A stretch of DNA of 64,000 nt from Parvibaculum sp045863935 (GTDB lineage Bacteria; Pseudomonadota; Alphaproteobacteria; Parvibaculales; Parvibaculaceae): contig NZ_BTVP01000003.1 in the NCBI RefSeq assembly GCF_045863935.1, positions 1 to 64,000 of the forward strand, read 5' to 3'. Positions 8,699-17,741 of the stretch are shown here, piece after piece. How positions within the stretch are numbered: the stretch's first letter is position 1; the number at the start of each line of letters is the position of its first letter. A program made the position numbers and the translations under genes. Under the pieces are notes generated by a model. The model saw only the letters and a list, made by a program, of their open reading frames with translations. It was not told the origin of the DNA and ran no database searches.

Positions 8699-9846
8699 TG
8701 CTCGACCTTCGCCGGTTCACCGGCCATGAAATGCGTCTCGGCGAAAAACTGATCGAGTTCAACTGGGGCTTTCTTCTGCTGCTCGCGCTGATCGCGTCGA
8801 TGGGTTTCGCCATGCTCTATTCGGTTGCGGAGGGCAGCTTTTCACCCTGGGCATTCAGACAGGCGGCGCGGTTTGCGGTTGGCATCGGCATCATGGTGTC
8901 GGTCGCGATGATCGACCTTCGCCTCTGGATGCGCCTGGCTTATCCGCTCTACGGCATCGCGCTCGTCATGCTGATCGCGGTCGAGGTCATCGGCTTCGTC
9001 GGCATGGGCGCGCAGCGCTGGCTCAATCTCGGCTTCGTCTCGGTGCAGCCGTCCGAAATCATGAAGGTGACGCTGATCCTTGCTCTTGCCCGCTATTTCC
9101 ATGGGCTGACGCTTGAGGAGGTGTCGCGGATCAGGAACCTGCTCATCCCGCTCGGTCTTGTCGGCGCACCGGTGGCGCTTGTCGTGCTTCAGCCGGACCT
9201 TGGCACCGCGATCCTGCTCATCGCGACGGGCGCCGTCCTCTTTTTTTCCGCAGGCCTGCGCTGGCGCTATTTCATTCTTGCTGGCGTGGGTGTGCTGGCG
9301 GTCATCCCGATCGTCTGGAGCCGTCTCCACGATTATCAGCGCAACCGCGTGCTGACCTTTCTGGAGCCGGAGCGCGATCCGCTCGGGGCGGGCTATCACA
9401 TCCTGCAATCGAAGATTGCTCTCGGCTCCGGTGGCATTTTCGGCAAGGGCTTCATGGAAGGCACGCAGAGCCAGCTCAACTTCCTGCCGGAAAAACATAC
9501 AGACTTCATCTTCACCATGCTGGGCGAGGAGCTTGGCCTTGTAGGCGGGCTTGTGCTGCTCATACTCTATTTCGTGGTGCTGATGTTCTCGCTCAATGTG
9601 GCGCTTCAGTGCCGAAACCAGTTCGGCCGGCTGGTCGCCATCGGCGTCTCCATGACCTTCTTTTTCTATGTCTTCATCAATACGTCGATGGTCATGGGCC
9701 TCCTGCCGGTCGTCGGCGTGCCGCTGCCGCTGGTCTCCTATGGCGGCACAGCGATGCTCTCGCTCATGTTCGCCTTCGGGCTCCTGATGAGCGTTCATAT
9801 CCACCGGAATCTGGAGATTTCGCGCGGCCCAAGCGCGTTCTGGTAG
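8698..9846 (+). CDS. rodA: Peptidoglycan glycosyltransferase RodA (SEDS family)
   Basis: This 382-residue inner-membrane SEDS protein polymerises lipid II into glycan strands with PBP2. It has about ten hydrophobic helices. The family signatures include GMGAQRWLNLGFVSVQPSEIMK, LQPDLGTAILL, and the long loop with NFLPEKHTDFIFTMLGEELG containing the conserved acidic residue. The C-terminal part has GVPLPLVSYGGTAMLSLM. Its ATG overlaps the mrdA stop by one base, so it is translationally coupled. It ends the mre operon; a 20-bp palindrome follows at 9867. Confidence 0.96.
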   Translation: MLDLRRFTGHEMRLGEKLIEFNWGFLLLLALIASMGFAMLYSVAEGSFSPWAFRQAARFAVGIGIMVSVAMIDLRLWMRLAYPLYGIALVMLIAVEVIGFVGMGAQRWLNLGFVSVQPSEIMKVTLILALARYFHGLTLEEVSRIRNLLIPLGLVGAPVALVVLQPDLGTAILLIATGAVLFFSAGLRWRYFILAGVGVLAVIPIVWSRLHDYQRNRVLTFLEPERDPLGAGYHILQSKIALGSGGIFGKGFMEGTQSQLNFLPEKHTDFIFTMLGEELGLVGGLVLLILYFVVLMFSLNVALQCRNQFGRLVAIGVSMTFFFYVFINTSMVMGLLPVVGVPLPLVSYGGTAMLSLMFAFGLLMSVHIHRNLEISRGPSAFW

Positions 9847-9866
9847 GGCGGGCGGGCCTGGGAGGC

Positions 9867-9886
9867 CGCCTCTTTCGAAAGAGGCG
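9867..9886. terminator. 20-bp perfect palindrome after rodA
   Basis: CGCCTCTTTCGAAAGAGGCG is a perfect palindrome 20 bases after the rodA stop and about 105 bases before the tRNA gene. As RNA it would form a tight hairpin. No T-run follows, so it may be a transcript end or an RNA-stability structure rather than a classical intrinsic terminator. Confidence 0.45.
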
Positions 9887-9990
9887 CGTGCGCGGCTGGA
9901 CAGGCCCCCATTCCTTTGCTATAGGCACCGCTCCCCCACGAAATCGGTGGCCGGGATGGTGGTTTCCACCGGCCGCTCAGGCGGCACGGC

Positions 9991-10066
<76 letters not shown>

Positions 10067-10126
10067 AATCTTCCCCTTCTGCTATTCTTCGGCAAAGCTG
10101 TTCCCGGTTGGGGGGAGGATGTCCCG

Positions 10127-11161
10127 GTGAAAGTATTGTCATGGATAGCGGCGCCGCTCTGGCCGCTGCTGATTGTGAGCGGCCAGAAGTCCTTTCGCGC
10201 GAATCCGTTTCTCGGCAGTGTTGCTCTCAATCGGCTCGGACTTCATGTGGCGCGCGTGCAGATCGCGGAGCGCATGGCGGCGGCGCGCCGGGCGCGTCTT
10301 GCGCCGCGAATCGACGCGAGGCTCCGTGCGCAGTATGAGCGCGAGGGTTTCATCGCGATCGAGAATTTCCTGCCGGCGGAAGAGTTCGCCGCGCTTCGGC
10401 GCGATCTTGAGGAAGCTCCGCTTGCATCATGGGAGCGGCGCGAGGGGGCGACAGTCACCCGGCGGGGCAGTCTCGATCTGCTGGACATCGAAGGCCGCCC
10501 GGTACTCCAAAGGCTGATGGCAAGCCCGGCAATCCCGGATCTTCTGCGCTACGCCGCGGGTTGCGGCGGCGAGCCGCTCATTCATCTTCAAACAGTTCTC
10601 GCCGAAGGCGACACCCGGCGCCCCGATCCGCAGAACACGCTCCATATGGACACGTTTCATTCCACAGCGAAGGCGTGGCTCTATCTGCAGGACGTCGGGA
10701 TTGAGGACGGGCCGCTCATGTATGTGCCCGGCTCCCATCGGTTGACGCCTGCGCGGCTCGAATGGGAGCGTGAACTCAGCGCATGTGCCGCGCGCCACGA
10801 CGATCCAGAGATCGCAGCCGGTTCGTTCCGTATTGCCGATGAGACGCTCGCAGACCTCGGTTATCCACCGGCGCGCGCCCTTGCGGTGCCCGCCAACACG
10901 CTCGTCGTCGCCAATACGCATGGATTTCATGCGCGCAAGGCGAGCGCGAGGCCGACAGCCCGTTCGGAGATTTATGGAAGCCTCCGGCGCAACCCGTTCC
11001 TGCCCGTCACGGGATTGCATCTTCATTCTCTGCCGGGACTCAAGGGACATCTCAGCACGCGGCAGGCGCAGATCGATGCGGCGCTTGCGCGCTATCTCGG
11101 CCTCAAGGGGCCCTGGGTCGCCGTTCCACCGAAGCGTCTTTCCGATCCTGCCTCGATCTGA
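10127..11161 (+). CDS. Phytanoyl-CoA dioxygenase (PhyH)-family protein
   Basis: This 344-residue protein looks like a non-haem Fe(II)/2-oxoglutarate oxygenase. The iron ligands are visible as HMDTFH (HxD) near residue 174 and a distal His in NTHGFHARKAS. The stretch DGPLMYVPGSHRLTP is typical of the PhyH double-stranded beta-helix. An Arg in SARPTARSEIYGSLR could bind 2-oxoglutarate. I chose GTG 10127 because GGGGGAGGA precedes it by 6 bases; the longer frame would start inside the tRNA gene. The N-terminal WIAAPLWPLL stretch is hydrophobic. The substrate is unknown; neighbours give no pathway hint. Confidence 0.8.
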   Translation: MKVLSWIAAPLWPLLIVSGQKSFRANPFLGSVALNRLGLHVARVQIAERMAAARRARLAPRIDARLRAQYEREGFIAIENFLPAEEFAALRRDLEEAPLASWERREGATVTRRGSLDLLDIEGRPVLQRLMASPAIPDLLRYAAGCGGEPLIHLQTVLAEGDTRRPDPQNTLHMDTFHSTAKAWLYLQDVGIEDGPLMYVPGSHRLTPARLEWERELSACAARHDDPEIAAGSFRIADETLADLGYPPARALAVPANTLVVANTHGFHARKASARPTARSEIYGSLRRNPFLPVTGLHLHSLPGLKGHLSTRQAQIDAALARYLGLKGPWVAVPPKRLSDPASI

Positions 11162-11164
11162 GCC

Positions 11165-12007
11165 TCAGTTGCACGCAGGCGTTTCACCGGCAAGACGGGG
11201 CCAGGTTTCCGTCCAGCCATTGCGGTGATCGAGGCCGGGCAGAATGACAAGCGCAGCGCAGCTGGTGTCGCCCATCTGTGAGAGAAAGCGGCGATTGATC
11301 TCTGCCGGAACGATCTTGTCCTCTTCACCCACATAGTGAATTTGTGGAATGCGGGCGAGTGCAGCGGCGTTTTCTGCCGGGTTCAGCGAGGCCGAGAGAG
11401 GCGTCACCTTGTGAAGCGAGGTGAAAGCTTCCGTGTCGAGCGGTGAGGTGACAGTCTTCATCCAGACAATGTCCGTTCGCCGCATCGCGAGAAGAGCAGC
11501 GATTGTGCCACCGCCCGAATAGCCGACGAGGGCGATCTCCCTTGCTCCGGTGCGCTCCTTCAACTGCTGCAGACCCTCATTCATGGCCAATACGACCTCC
11601 TCGCCGTATCGGGCCTTCGTCCAGACATCGCTTGTGCAGTTTCGTCCTGCCGTGCCGCCGGTGAACTGGCAGGGACGGGCGAGATAGGCAACGGCTGTCG
11701 AGGGATCGGCGGCTGCGAGCCGCATCGCCACGGGATTGACCGGCGTCGGATCGTCCGAGACCTCGTTCTTCCGTTTCCAGGGAAGGCCATCCCCCTCGAT
11801 ATAGACTGTAAGAAGACCTTCCTCTGTGCTCCCCCGCAGCAGGCCGAGGAGGTTGAAGCGTGCCGTAGGGATCGCAACGGGCCCCAGGTTTCCGCCTGCT
11901 GCAATTTCCTCAGCAACGCTCTTGCGCTCGGTAGGCTCGGGCAATCCGGCGCAGGCGGCGAGCGGCAACAGGAGAAAAAAGGCGATGGCGGCGCGTATGG
12001 TTTTCAT
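11165..12007 (-). CDS. Alpha/beta-hydrolase-fold lipoprotein
   Basis: This 280-residue predicted secreted lipoprotein begins MKTIRAAIAFFLLLPLAACAG, a signal peptide with lipobox LAAC. The hydrolase core has the nucleophile elbow GYSGGG, an acid candidate in VGEEDKIVP and the catalytic His in GLDHRNGW. It probably acts as an esterase or lipase-like enzyme at the cell envelope; the substrate is unknown. I start at 12007 because the lipobox then sits at residue 19; upstream in-frame codons run through the helicase terminator. Its stop is 3 bases from the convergent dioxygenase stop. Confidence 0.82.
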   Translation of the reverse strand: MKTIRAAIAFFLLLPLAACAGLPEPTERKSVAEEIAAGGNLGPVAIPTARFNLLGLLRGSTEEGLLTVYIEGDGLPWKRKNEVSDDPTPVNPVAMRLAAADPSTAVAYLARPCQFTGGTAGRNCTSDVWTKARYGEEVVLAMNEGLQQLKERTGAREIALVGYSGGGTIAALLAMRRTDIVWMKTVTSPLDTEAFTSLHKVTPLSASLNPAENAAALARIPQIHYVGEEDKIVPAEINRRFLSQMGDTSCAALVILPGLDHRNGWTETWPRLAGETPACN

Positions 12008-12017
12008 CGGCACCCGG

Positions 12018-12050
12018 AAAAAAGAACGGCTCTGGAGTGAACCAGAGCCG
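12018..12050 (-). terminator. Intrinsic terminator of the DEAD-box helicase gene
   Basis: On the reverse strand a 9-bp GC-rich stem (arms 12050-12042 and 12035-12027, loop TTCACT) is followed by TTC and a run of six T at 12023-12018. It lies about 43 bases after the helicase stop and just before the downstream lipoprotein gene, so it separates the two transcripts. Confidence 0.85.
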
Positions 12051-12092
12051 CCCTTCGATGTGTAGCCGAATTGCGCCGCTTTGGCGCTTTCT

Positions 12093-13451
12093 TCAGGCGC
12101 CTGCGGACTGGCGGCGGCTCTGCTTCTGGCCGCCCTGCTTGCGGTCGCCGCGCGGGCCGTTGCCGCGGGCCTGACCGCCGCCGGGCTTGCCGCCGAAGCG
12201 GCGCTGCTTGCCGGGCTGGTTGCGGTTGCCGCCATCGTTGCGAGGGCCGCCTCCGTTGCGCCCCTGGCGCTTCGGCGCGACCGGTTCGCCAGCCGGCACG
12301 ACGATCTGCTCGCCGAGCCACTCCGTCGTATCGACGGGCGTGAGGGCGCGCTTCGTCAGCCGCTCGATGCTCTTCAGGTGAGCGCGTTCGGCGGAATCGC
12401 AGAAGGAAAGGGCAATGCCGCTCTTGCCTGCACGGGCTGTGCGGCCGATGCGGTGGACATAGCTCTCCGGTTCGTTCGGCAGTTCGTAATTGATGACATG
12501 CGTGATGCCTGTCACGTCGATGCCGCGCGCGGCAATGTCCGTCGCGACGAGGATCCGCGCCTTTCCATTACGGAAATTGTCGAGCGCGCGCTGGCGGGCG
12601 CCCTGCGACTTGTTGCCGTGGATCGCTTCCGACGGCACGCCCGATTTCTCGAGCTGTTCGCTCACGCGGTTTGCGCAATGTTTGGTGCGCGTGAAAACGA
12701 TCACGCGCGACAAATCGGTGTCCTCGAGCAGCTTCGCGAGGAGCTCGCGCTTTCGCTTGCCGTCCACATGCATCACGCGCTGGTCGATACGGTCGACCGT
12801 CACGACTTCCGGGGTCACTTCCACGCGAACCGGATCGTTCAGGATTTCGTCCGCAAGGTGCTCGATCGATTTCGGCATGGTCGCGGAGAAGAGAAGCGAG
12901 TGACGCTGCTTCGGCATGGCGGCGATAATCTTGCGTACGTCGCGCACAAAGCCCATGTCGAGCATGCGGTCGGCTTCGTCCAGCACCAGAATGGAGGTGC
13001 GGCCGAGATTGACGTGCTTCTGGTTCATCAGATCGAGCAGGCGGCCCGGCGTCGCGACAAGAATGTCCACGCCGCCCGACATCGCCCGCACCTGACGGAA
13101 CTGGTTCACGCCACCGAAGACAACGGCCTGGCGCAGCCTGGAGCCCTTGCCATAGGTCTCGAAGCTCTTCGATATCTGCATCGCGAGTTCGCGCGTCGGC
13201 GCGAGAATGACGGCGCGGGCTTCCTTCGGGCCGGCTTTCGCGCGGTCGGCTGTCAGCTTCTGCAGGATCGGCAGAGCGAAGGCGGCGGTCTTGCCGGTGC
13301 CGGTCTGGGCGAGGCCGAGCAGGTCGCGGCCTTCGAGAAGGGCCGGGATGGACTGGGCCTGAATGGGGGTAGGGTGGATGTAGTTCTGGTCCGCAAGGGT
13401 ACGGCAAAGCGGTTCGGCAATGCCGAGATCCGCGAAAGTTACAGTCGTCAT
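12093..13451 (-). CDS. DEAD-box ATP-dependent RNA helicase (RhlE-like)
   Basis: This 452-residue cytoplasmic RNA helicase has a complete motif set: Q-motif around YIHPTPIQAQSIP, motif I AQTGTGKT, Ia PTRELA, II DEAD, III SAT, IV VIVFTRTK, V ATDIAARGIDV and VI HRIGRTARAG. The C-terminal 60 residues are a Gly/Arg/Gln-rich, RGG-like basic tail suited to non-specific RNA binding. It is transcribed alone, away from corA, and ends in its own terminator. RhlE-type helicases act in ribosome assembly and RNA decay; which applies here cannot be told. The 5' region is long (309 bp to the divergent corA start) and contains a GGCCGGC-type hairpin that may be a leader structure. Confidence 0.93.
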   Translation of the reverse strand: MTTVTFADLGIAEPLCRTLADQNYIHPTPIQAQSIPALLEGRDLLGLAQTGTGKTAAFALPILQKLTADRAKAGPKEARAVILAPTRELAMQISKSFETYGKGSRLRQAVVFGGVNQFRQVRAMSGGVDILVATPGRLLDLMNQKHVNLGRTSILVLDEADRMLDMGFVRDVRKIIAAMPKQRHSLLFSATMPKSIEHLADEILNDPVRVEVTPEVVTVDRIDQRVMHVDGKRKRELLAKLLEDTDLSRVIVFTRTKHCANRVSEQLEKSGVPSEAIHGNKSQGARQRALDNFRNGKARILVATDIAARGIDVTGITHVINYELPNEPESYVHRIGRTARAGKSGIALSFCDSAERAHLKSIERLTKRALTPVDTTEWLGEQIVVPAGEPVAPKRQGRNGGGPRNDGGNRNQPGKQRRFGGKPGGGQARGNGPRGDRKQGGQKQSRRQSAGA

Positions 13452-13760
13452 TCTACTCTTGATCTTTCAAGTCAAACGTCGTGCGCCCGGCCACAATGGC
13501 CGGCGCTTTAACGCGGGGTCTTGCCGCGTTCCAACGCGCTTGGAATCGGGAAGGGGTCGAATCGTCCGGGGGTCAGGCGGTGCCAAGGGGCAGCGCAAAG
13601 CGCGCACACGCGAACGATTGACCGTGACATGAGGCTTTTCTCCCGAAATGTCAAGGAATTAGCTCGGAATGAATTGCCGCGGCCCGGACCCGAACGGATT
13701 GTCCCGCCCGCGCTGTGCAGGCATCATCGCCGCATCAAACCAGCGGAAGCGGCAGATTCG
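13452..13760. promoter_or_regulatory. 309-bp divergent region between the helicase and corA genes
   Basis: This gap must hold promoters in both directions. Near 13488-13505 the sequence CCGGCCACAATGGCCGG forms a hairpin in the helicase leader. No binding site that I can name is visible, and the in-frame N-terminal extension of CorA through this stretch is not supported by family length. Confidence 0.4.
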
Positions 13761-14726
13761 ATGATAACAGCCTATGTTCCCTCGAATGGGATGCTGAAGC
13801 CGACCGGGGTCGCCATGGGCGATCCCATCCCCGACGGCGCCGTCTGGGTCGACGTGGTTTCGCCCACCGACGAGGCCCTGGCCTTTCTCGATGAGGTGCT
13901 CGGGCTCAATGTGCCGACCGAGGAGGATATGCAGGAAATCGAGATGTCGAGCCGCCTCTATCACGAGGAAAATGCGCTCTACATGACGGCAATGATGATC
14001 ACGCAGGCCGACACGCCGAACCCGGTTAGTGTGCCCGTCACCTTCGTCTTGGCGGGGCACAGGCTCGTGACATTGCGCTATGCCGAGCCGACGCCGTTCA
14101 GGCTCTATGCCGCGCAGAGCCAGCGCCATGTGATGCCCTGCGCTACGGGGGAAGAAGTGCTCGCCGGGCTCCTCGACGCGATCGTCGACCGCGTTGCCGA
14201 CATTCTGGAGCGCGTGCAGGGCGACATTGACGCGCTTTCCCGCGAAGTATTCGCCCATGAGGTGCGCCCCAAGAGAGACTACAATGTCATCCTGTCCCGC
14301 ATCGGGCGCGGATATGCGCTCACCTCGCAAGCGCGTGAAAGCCTCGTCAGCTTCGCGCGTCTTGTCAGTTTCGTCGCGCGCCCCAGCGAGGAGAAACTGC
14401 CAAAGGCAATGGAGCGCGGCTTTAAGACCATCGCTGGCGACATTTCTTCGCTCAGCGATCATGCGAGTTTTCTCGCCAACAATATCAGCTTCACGCTCGA
14501 TGCGACGCTTGGCCTCATCAACAACGAGCAGACGAGCATCATCAAGATATTCTCGGTTGCCGCGGTGGTGTTCCTGCCGCCGACGCTCATTGCCAGCATC
14601 TACGGCATGAATTTCGATTTCATGCCGGAGCTCTCATGGCTCTACGGCTACCCGATGTCGCTCGGCCTCATGGTGATTTTCGCGATCCTGCCTTACGTGT
14701 TCTTCAAATATCGCGGCTGGCTATGA
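13761..14726 (+). CDS. corA: CorA-type magnesium/divalent cation transporter
   Basis: This 321-residue inner-membrane channel is of the usual CorA size. The cytoplasmic funnel spans most of the protein, with the long stalk helix ending near residue 255. Two C-terminal transmembrane helices follow, and the first ends in the signature YGMNFDFMPEL (GMN motif). The second helix is LMVIFAILPYVFFKYRGWL. I start at ATG 13761 (MITAYVPSNGML), which matches known CorA N-termini; the open frame extends 80 codons upstream without homology. Mg2+ is the likely main ion, with Co2+ and Ni2+ possible. Its stop overlaps the next ATG (ATGA). Confidence 0.93.
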   Translation: MITAYVPSNGMLKPTGVAMGDPIPDGAVWVDVVSPTDEALAFLDEVLGLNVPTEEDMQEIEMSSRLYHEENALYMTAMMITQADTPNPVSVPVTFVLAGHRLVTLRYAEPTPFRLYAAQSQRHVMPCATGEEVLAGLLDAIVDRVADILERVQGDIDALSREVFAHEVRPKRDYNVILSRIGRGYALTSQARESLVSFARLVSFVARPSEEKLPKAMERGFKTIAGDISSLSDHASFLANNISFTLDATLGLINNEQTSIIKIFSVAAVVFLPPTLIASIYGMNFDFMPELSWLYGYPMSLGLMVIFAILPYVFFKYRGWL

Positions 14727-15325
14727 GCGGTACGCGCACGGAGTGGATCTGGATACGTCATGCGCCGGTTCAGGGGCAGGAGAACCGCTACTACGGCCAA
14801 CTCGATGTCGCGCCCGAACCTGTCGATCCCTCGCTCGCCGCCGCCATTGCGCGGCGCCTCCCTGCGACCGCCGTCTGGCTATCCTCGCCGCTCGTTCGCG
14901 CGCGGGCGACCGCCCTTGCGCTCAAGGACGGCGCCGATCCCATCGCCGTTGCTGCCTTCAACGACCAGAATTACGGGCTCTGGCAGGGGCGGAGTTTCAA
15001 CGATGTCTTTGCCGCGAACCGGACGCTCGACTGGTCGAACCCGGTCGACATACAGCCGCCCGAGGGCGAGACCTTTTTCGACCTCGCCACGCGCGTCTAT
15101 GAGGGCGTGCAGCGGCTGACGGACCACTATGCCGGGCATACGCTCGTTTCCGTCGCGCATGCGAATGTCATACGGGCGGCCATCGCCCTTGCGCTAGACA
15201 TCGACCTCGGCACGGCGCTTCGCATCGAGGTCGCGCCGCTCTCGGTCACGCGGCTCGGCCACAGGGTCGTGGAGGGCGCGTCCCAGTGGAGCGTCGGCTG
15301 CATCAACCACGAAACGGGCAGCTGA
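14723..15325 (+). CDS. Histidine phosphatase family protein (possible alpha-ribazole phosphatase)
   Basis: This 200-residue member of the phosphoglycerate-mutase/histidine-phosphatase superfamily has the catalytic motif at residues 8-14 as WIRHAPV (RHG-like, with Ala for Gly). Further family residues are SSPLVRARATA (the second Arg), the acidic proton donor region around NDQNYGLWQG, and the second catalytic His in VSVAHANVIRA. CobC-type alpha-ribazole phosphatases share the RHAPV start, so a role in cobalamin nucleotide-loop salvage is possible but no cob gene is nearby. It overlaps the corA stop by 4 bases and is probably co-transcribed. Confidence 0.82.
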   Translation: MSGTRTEWIWIRHAPVQGQENRYYGQLDVAPEPVDPSLAAAIARRLPATAVWLSSPLVRARATALALKDGADPIAVAAFNDQNYGLWQGRSFNDVFAANRTLDWSNPVDIQPPEGETFFDLATRVYEGVQRLTDHYAGHTLVSVAHANVIRAAIALALDIDLGTALRIEVAPLSVTRLGHRVVEGASQWSVGCINHETGS

Positions 15326-15334
15326 CGGCCGGCA

Positions 15335-15922
15335 TCAGGCTTTCGCCGCTTCCTCTTCCCAATGCGCGATCACGCGGGCGATATGGGTTTCCATTTCGCC
15401 GAGTGCCTCGACGATGAGGCCGATGCGTTTGCCCGTCATCTCGTGATAGGCGGACGCCATGAAGATCCCGGTCGCATGGTGTTCGATTTCGTCGCAGAGA
15501 TCGGCATCGGCGCCCGCGCTGCGCAGCGTCTCGCCAATCTCCTGCAATCTTTCCGCGGCCTTGGCGATGTCGCCTGCCGCGCGTTCCGCGGCTTCCGCGA
15601 CGGCGGCCAGATCGTCAGGTTCCGTCTCCGCGCGGTTGTGCCGGTCGCCGGGTTTCACGGCGGCAATCGCCTTGCGCGTTTCGTCCATCGCGCGCCGCAT
15701 CTGCTGCATGTCGTGATAGAGGAAGCCGAAACGGGCATCCGCCGCCGTTTCCCGCGCGAGGTCGTAGAGCCTGCCGATCGCCGAAATCACCTCGTCGGTG
15801 TCGCTGCTGCGGTTGCGGCGGGCGCATTCCTCAAGGAACCAGCGGCCGCGCGGCGTCGCGCAGACGGCGTCCCGTATGGCCTCATACTCGTCCTCTTCAA
15901 CCTTGCGTGCGGCGTCGCTCAT
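15335..15922 (-). CDS. CheZ-like chemotaxis phosphatase family protein
   Basis: This 195-residue, mostly helical, acidic protein contains IFMASAYHEMTGKRI near residues 147-161, like the CheZ active-site helix region (DxxxxQDLTGQ). Around it are helices rich in Ala and Glu (EAAERAAGDIAKAAERLQEI). CheZ dephosphorylates CheY-P, but the family's Gln-Asp pair appears here as His-Glu, so activity is uncertain. No chemotaxis gene is adjacent. I prefer Met at 15922 (MSDAARKVEED); an alternative start at 15964 adds 14 residues. It converges on the phosphatase gene. Confidence 0.55.
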   Translation of the reverse strand: MSDAARKVEEDEYEAIRDAVCATPRGRWFLEECARRNRSSDTDEVISAIGRLYDLARETAADARFGFLYHDMQQMRRAMDETRKAIAAVKPGDRHNRAETEPDDLAAVAEAAERAAGDIAKAAERLQEIGETLRSAGADADLCDEIEHHATGIFMASAYHEMTGKRIGLIVEALGEMETHIARVIAHWEEEAAKA

Positions 15923-16057
15923 CTGGGGCTCCGGGCTTCGGGAAGCCGCTATTATCCCCGCCATTCGTTTCCCATTGGTTGAGGGGACGTTAACCTGCTT
16001 GCCGTTCCTGCCGGGACATGCGAGGGAAACGGCTCACTTTCAGGCGAGAGGCGCGCG

Positions 16058-16672
16058 GTGGACCTTCCGATCGATATCGAGAGCATCAAGGGTTTCATGG
16101 ACCCGGACGAGGGCCGGGCGCTGCATGACGCGGCGCTCGAAGCCTCGCGCCGGGGCCCCGTGCTCGAAATCGGCTCCTATTGCGGCAAGTCGACCGTCTA
16201 TATCGGCGTTGCCTGCCAGCGGAACGGCGCCGTTCTCTACGCGCTCGACCATCACTATGGCTCGGAAGAAAACCAGAAGGGCTGGGAGCACCACGACGCG
16301 GCGCTCTACGACGCGGAAACGGACCGGCTCAATACCTTCCCGCTCTTCCGCCGGACGATGCGTCTGGCGAAGCTCGAAGACACGGTGGTGCCGCTCGTTG
16401 CGCCGTCTGAGGTTGTGTCGAAGGGCTGGGCGACGCCGCTCGCCATGGTCTTCATCGATGGCGGCCACGGGATGGAACCAGCGCTCACCGATTACCGGCT
16501 CTGGGCGCCGCGCGTCATGCCGGGCGGCATCCTCGCGATCCACGATGTCTTTCCGGACCCGAAGGACGGCGGCCGCCCGCCTTACGAAATCTACAAGATG
16601 GCGCTGGCGTCCGGCCTCTTTGCGGAAGAGAAGACGGTGAAGAGCCTCAGGCTACTCCGCCGCCTCCGCTAG
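16058..16672 (+). CDS. Class I SAM-dependent methyltransferase (Methyltransf_24 type)
   Basis: This 204-residue cytoplasmic enzyme has motif I at residues 31-41 (VLEIGSYCGKS), an acidic post-I residue in ALDHHYG, and motif IV/V regions MVFIDGGHG and GGILAIHDVF. The HD pair in IDGGH/AIHDV is typical of the Methyltransf_24 group found beside glycosyltransferases. The GTG start at 16058 follows GGCGAGAGGCG. The last 21 bases overlap the convergent gene 16652-17737. Location next to a GT4 and another methyltransferase suggests glycan or surface-lipid modification; the substrate is unknown. Confidence 0.8.
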   Translation: MDLPIDIESIKGFMDPDEGRALHDAALEASRRGPVLEIGSYCGKSTVYIGVACQRNGAVLYALDHHYGSEENQKGWEHHDAALYDAETDRLNTFPLFRRTMRLAKLEDTVVPLVAPSEVVSKGWATPLAMVFIDGGHGMEPALTDYRLWAPRVMPGGILAIHDVFPDPKDGGRPPYEIYKMALASGLFAEEKTVKSLRLLRRLR

Positions 16673-17737
16673 CGTCCGTTCGGCGAAGAGATGCGCGGCG
16701 GGCGTCATGCCGGTAATCGCATCGGTCGCGAGGATCACGGCGGCGGCCGTCCATGCGGGCTTTTCGGCCGGCCAGGCAACTTCGTCGGCAAACTGATAGC
16801 CCATCCAGTAGGCGCCGCAATCGGCGCGCCACTGATGCTGCCATGAGAGCATGGCCTCGGCCTGTTTGCGCTGGCCCGCGACGAGGAGCGCCATGGTGAG
16901 TTCCGCGCTTTCGGCGACCGTCACCCAGGGCTGGTCCATCACGCAGCGGCAGCCCTTGCCCTCGGCGACGAAGATGTCCCACTTCCAGGCGAGGCGCTTG
17001 CGCGCGGCTTCGCCGGTGACGACGCCTGCAAGGACCGGGTAGTACCAATCCATCGAGTAGCGGTCCTTGGGTTCCCATGTGCGGTCGAAGCGATGCGGCT
17101 TGTCGCGCAGGGCCTCGCCGAGCCGCGTACGTGCTTCCATCCAGTCGCGTGTCGGATGCCCCAGCTCGCGCGCGATCTGCGCGGCGCATTCGATGCTTTT
17201 GTAGATCGATGAGGAACCGGTAACGAGCGCATCGTCTTCGGGCGTATGCGGATCGTTCGCGGCCCAGCGGATATCACCATGGCTGCTCTGATGCGCGAGC
17301 ACGAAGCCCATCGCCGCTTCGACATGCGGCCAGATTTCGCCGAGCCATTTGCGGTCGCGCGTCACGAGGTAATGGTGCCAGGCGCCGGTCGCGATATAGG
17401 CGGCGAAATTCGTGTCGCGAACGGGGTGGCCGGCATCGGCCTCGTCGCCGGTGAAGCGCTGCTCTTCCTCGTCGAAGGGCACGGCGCTTCCGAGCTGGCC
17501 CCACCAGGAACCATCCTTGAGCTGCGTTTCGGCGAGATAGCGGAAGGCGCGGCGCGCATGGCCGATCTCGCCCAGCACCGTCAGGCCCATCGCCGCTTCC
17601 GTGTGGTTCCACGGGTCGATCACGCCGCCGTCATACCAGGGGATCGCGCCGTTATCGCGCTGGAGTTCCAGGATGCGCGCGCAGGAGCCGTCGAAGAAAT
17701 TTTCGGGCGGCCTGTCGCCCCAGGTGAGATGCGTCAT
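16652..17737 (-). CDS. Alpha/alpha-toroid protein, six-hairpin glycosidase-like or prenyltransferase-like
   Basis: This 361-residue protein has no signal peptide. The pattern is repeated Trp/Gly-rich helical hairpins (DNGAIPWYDGG, LKDGSWWGQLG, FVLAHQSSHGDIRWAA, VMDQPWVTVAESAEL), as in alpha/alpha-barrel glycoside hydrolases and squalene-cyclase/prenyltransferase folds. Acidic residues in SSHGDIRW, STYKSIE-like SIYKSIECAAQIA and MGYQFADEVAW could be catalytic, but I cannot assign them. It is followed 4 bases later by a methyltransferase and a GT4, apparently one reverse-strand operon, which favours a role in a small glycan or glycolipid pathway. Confidence 0.6.
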   Translation of the reverse strand: MTHLTWGDRPPENFFDGSCARILELQRDNGAIPWYDGGVIDPWNHTEAAMGLTVLGEIGHARRAFRYLAETQLKDGSWWGQLGSAVPFDEEEQRFTGDEADAGHPVRDTNFAAYIATGAWHHYLVTRDRKWLGEIWPHVEAAMGFVLAHQSSHGDIRWAANDPHTPEDDALVTGSSSIYKSIECAAQIARELGHPTRDWMEARTRLGEALRDKPHRFDRTWEPKDRYSMDWYYPVLAGVVTGEAARKRLAWKWDIFVAEGKGCRCVMDQPWVTVAESAELTMALLVAGQRKQAEAMLSWQHQWRADCGAYWMGYQFADEVAWPAEKPAWTAAAVILATDAITGMTPAAHLFAERTLAEAAE

Positions 17738-17741
17738 GCGT

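Noticed and set aside
12081..13511. 476-codon forward open frame
   Set aside because: It is antisense to the DEAD-box helicase, whose motifs are all present on the other strand.
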